From Hyphomicrobiales bacterium (GTDB lineage Bacteria; Pseudomonadota; Alphaproteobacteria; Rhizobiales; Xanthobacteraceae): a DNA stretch of 7,801 nt. Under the pieces are notes generated by a model that did not search any database, had not been told where the DNA came from, and saw nothing but the letters and a program-made list of their open reading frames with translations. The DNA lies in contig JAPLPC010000585.1 in the NCBI GenBank assembly GCA_026400425.1, forward strand, positions 1-7,801, written 5' to 3'. Position 1 is the first letter of the stretch. Each line of letters opens with the position of its first letter. The translations under genes were made by a program, and so were the position numbers. Below, in pieces: positions 7,215 to 7,801 of this stretch.

Positions 7215-7801
7215 CTGGATCGGCCCGGGCCGCACGATCGCGACTTCGATGACGAGGTCGTAAAAGTTCTTCGGCTTCAGCCGCGGCAGCATGTTCATCT
7301 GCGCGCGGCTCTCGACCTGGAACACGCCGAGCGACTCGCCGCGCTGGAGCATCGCGAACACCGGCGGCGCATCCAGGTTTTCCGCCTTGATGTCCTTGAG
7401 CTCGTAACGCAGGCGCTTGTGGTGAAAGATCAGATCGAAACATTTGCGGATGCAGGTCAACATGCCCAAAGCGAGCACATCGACCTTCATCATCTTCATG
7501 GTATCGACATCGTCCTTGTCCCATTCGATGAAGGTCCGATCGTCCATCGCCGCATTGCCGATCGGCACATAGCTGTCGAGCCGATCCTGGGTCAGCACAT
7601 AGCCGCCAACATGCTGCGACAGATGGCGGGGAAATTCGATCAGTTCGATGGCGAGTTCGACCGCACGCGCGATCATCGGGTTGGAAGGATCGAGACCGGC
7701 CTGCTTGACCTGCATCTCGTTCAGGCCCTTGCCCCAGCTGCCCCATACCGTATCCGCCAGCGCCGAGGTCACGTCCTCGGTCAGCCCCAGCGCCTTGCCG
7801 A

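Larger units (their letters stand above)
5677..7801 (-). pseudogene. dnaE2: Error-prone DNA polymerase DnaE2 (ImuC), 5'-truncated by window and frameshifted
   Basis: DnaE2 is the C-family polymerase that works with ImuA/ImuB in SOS-induced translesion synthesis. The window holds about 688 of the usual 1,080-1,100 residues; the PHP domain and the first two catalytic Asp lie beyond the edge. The 5' part (7799-7159) includes SQHVGGYVLTQDRLDSYVPI, KVDVLALGML with the likely third catalytic Asp (codon 7479-7481), and RPGPIQGDMVHPYL. It then runs out of frame after a 56-bp tandem duplication and stops at 7134-7136 with the tail EAIWCIPI. The 3' part (from 7158) resumes in another frame with GDMVHPYLKRR, VPLFQEQAM, FGSYGFPESHAA, helix-hairpin-helix segments (about 6575-6340), an OB-fold (about 6083-5880) and the typical C-terminus LPRSRDFH. 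Skipping one 56-bp copy gives a perfect continuous gene. The defect may be real or an assembly error. Without correction the product would lose the rest of the fingers and all C-terminal domains. Confidence 0.88.

Noticed and set aside
5677..7746. Reading the two dnaE2 open frames as two independent genes
   Set aside because: The first part of the 5677-7746 frame is out-of-frame shadow sequence, and the 7134-7772 frame ends abruptly inside the repeat; together they make one polymerase.

Overview
All supported genes in this window lie on the minus strand, so they read from right to left. The G+C-rich base composition, codon use and protein families (a DnaE2-type error-prone polymerase, a long CaiB/BaiF-type CoA-transferase, a heavy-metal RND pump) suggest an alphaproteobacterium of the Bradyrhizobium/Afipia/Rhodopseudomonas group. 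That placement is inference from protein resemblance, not from a marker gene. There are no RNA genes, insertion sequences or CRISPR arrays that I can support.

Layout in transcription order. (1) 7801-5677: the C-terminal part, roughly 60%, of dnaE2 (imuC), the error-prone polymerase of the SOS mutagenesis cassette. Its 5' end is outside the window. The reading frame is broken by a 56-bp imperfect tandem duplication at 7103-7214; removing one copy restores one continuous polymerase frame. (2) 5676-5587: a 90-bp gap that holds a perfect GTTC-N7-GTTC motif, the alphaproteobacterial LexA (SOS) box, just upstream of the next gene. (3) 5586-4195: a family III (CaiB/BaiF) CoA-transferase-like protein with an unusual build. 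Its N-terminal part looks like a partial copy of the CaiB fold without the catalytic Asp, followed by a unit that carries the Asp. (4) 4194-4042: 153 bp with a good intrinsic terminator for the CoA-transferase gene and an 8-bp inverted repeat in the leader of the next operon. (5) 4041-2800 and 2763-1: a two-gene efflux operon of periplasmic adaptor (CzcB-like) then inner-membrane RND pump (CzcA-like, 921 residues visible, cut by the window edge inside the second transmembrane bundle).

Functionally these are three separate units: SOS mutagenesis, a CoA-ester activity that may also answer to DNA damage, and divalent-metal export. No outer-membrane factor and no metal sensor is visible with the efflux genes. 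The points most worth a second look are the broken dnaE2 with its diverged 56-bp repeat, and the SOS box in front of a CoA-transferase gene.
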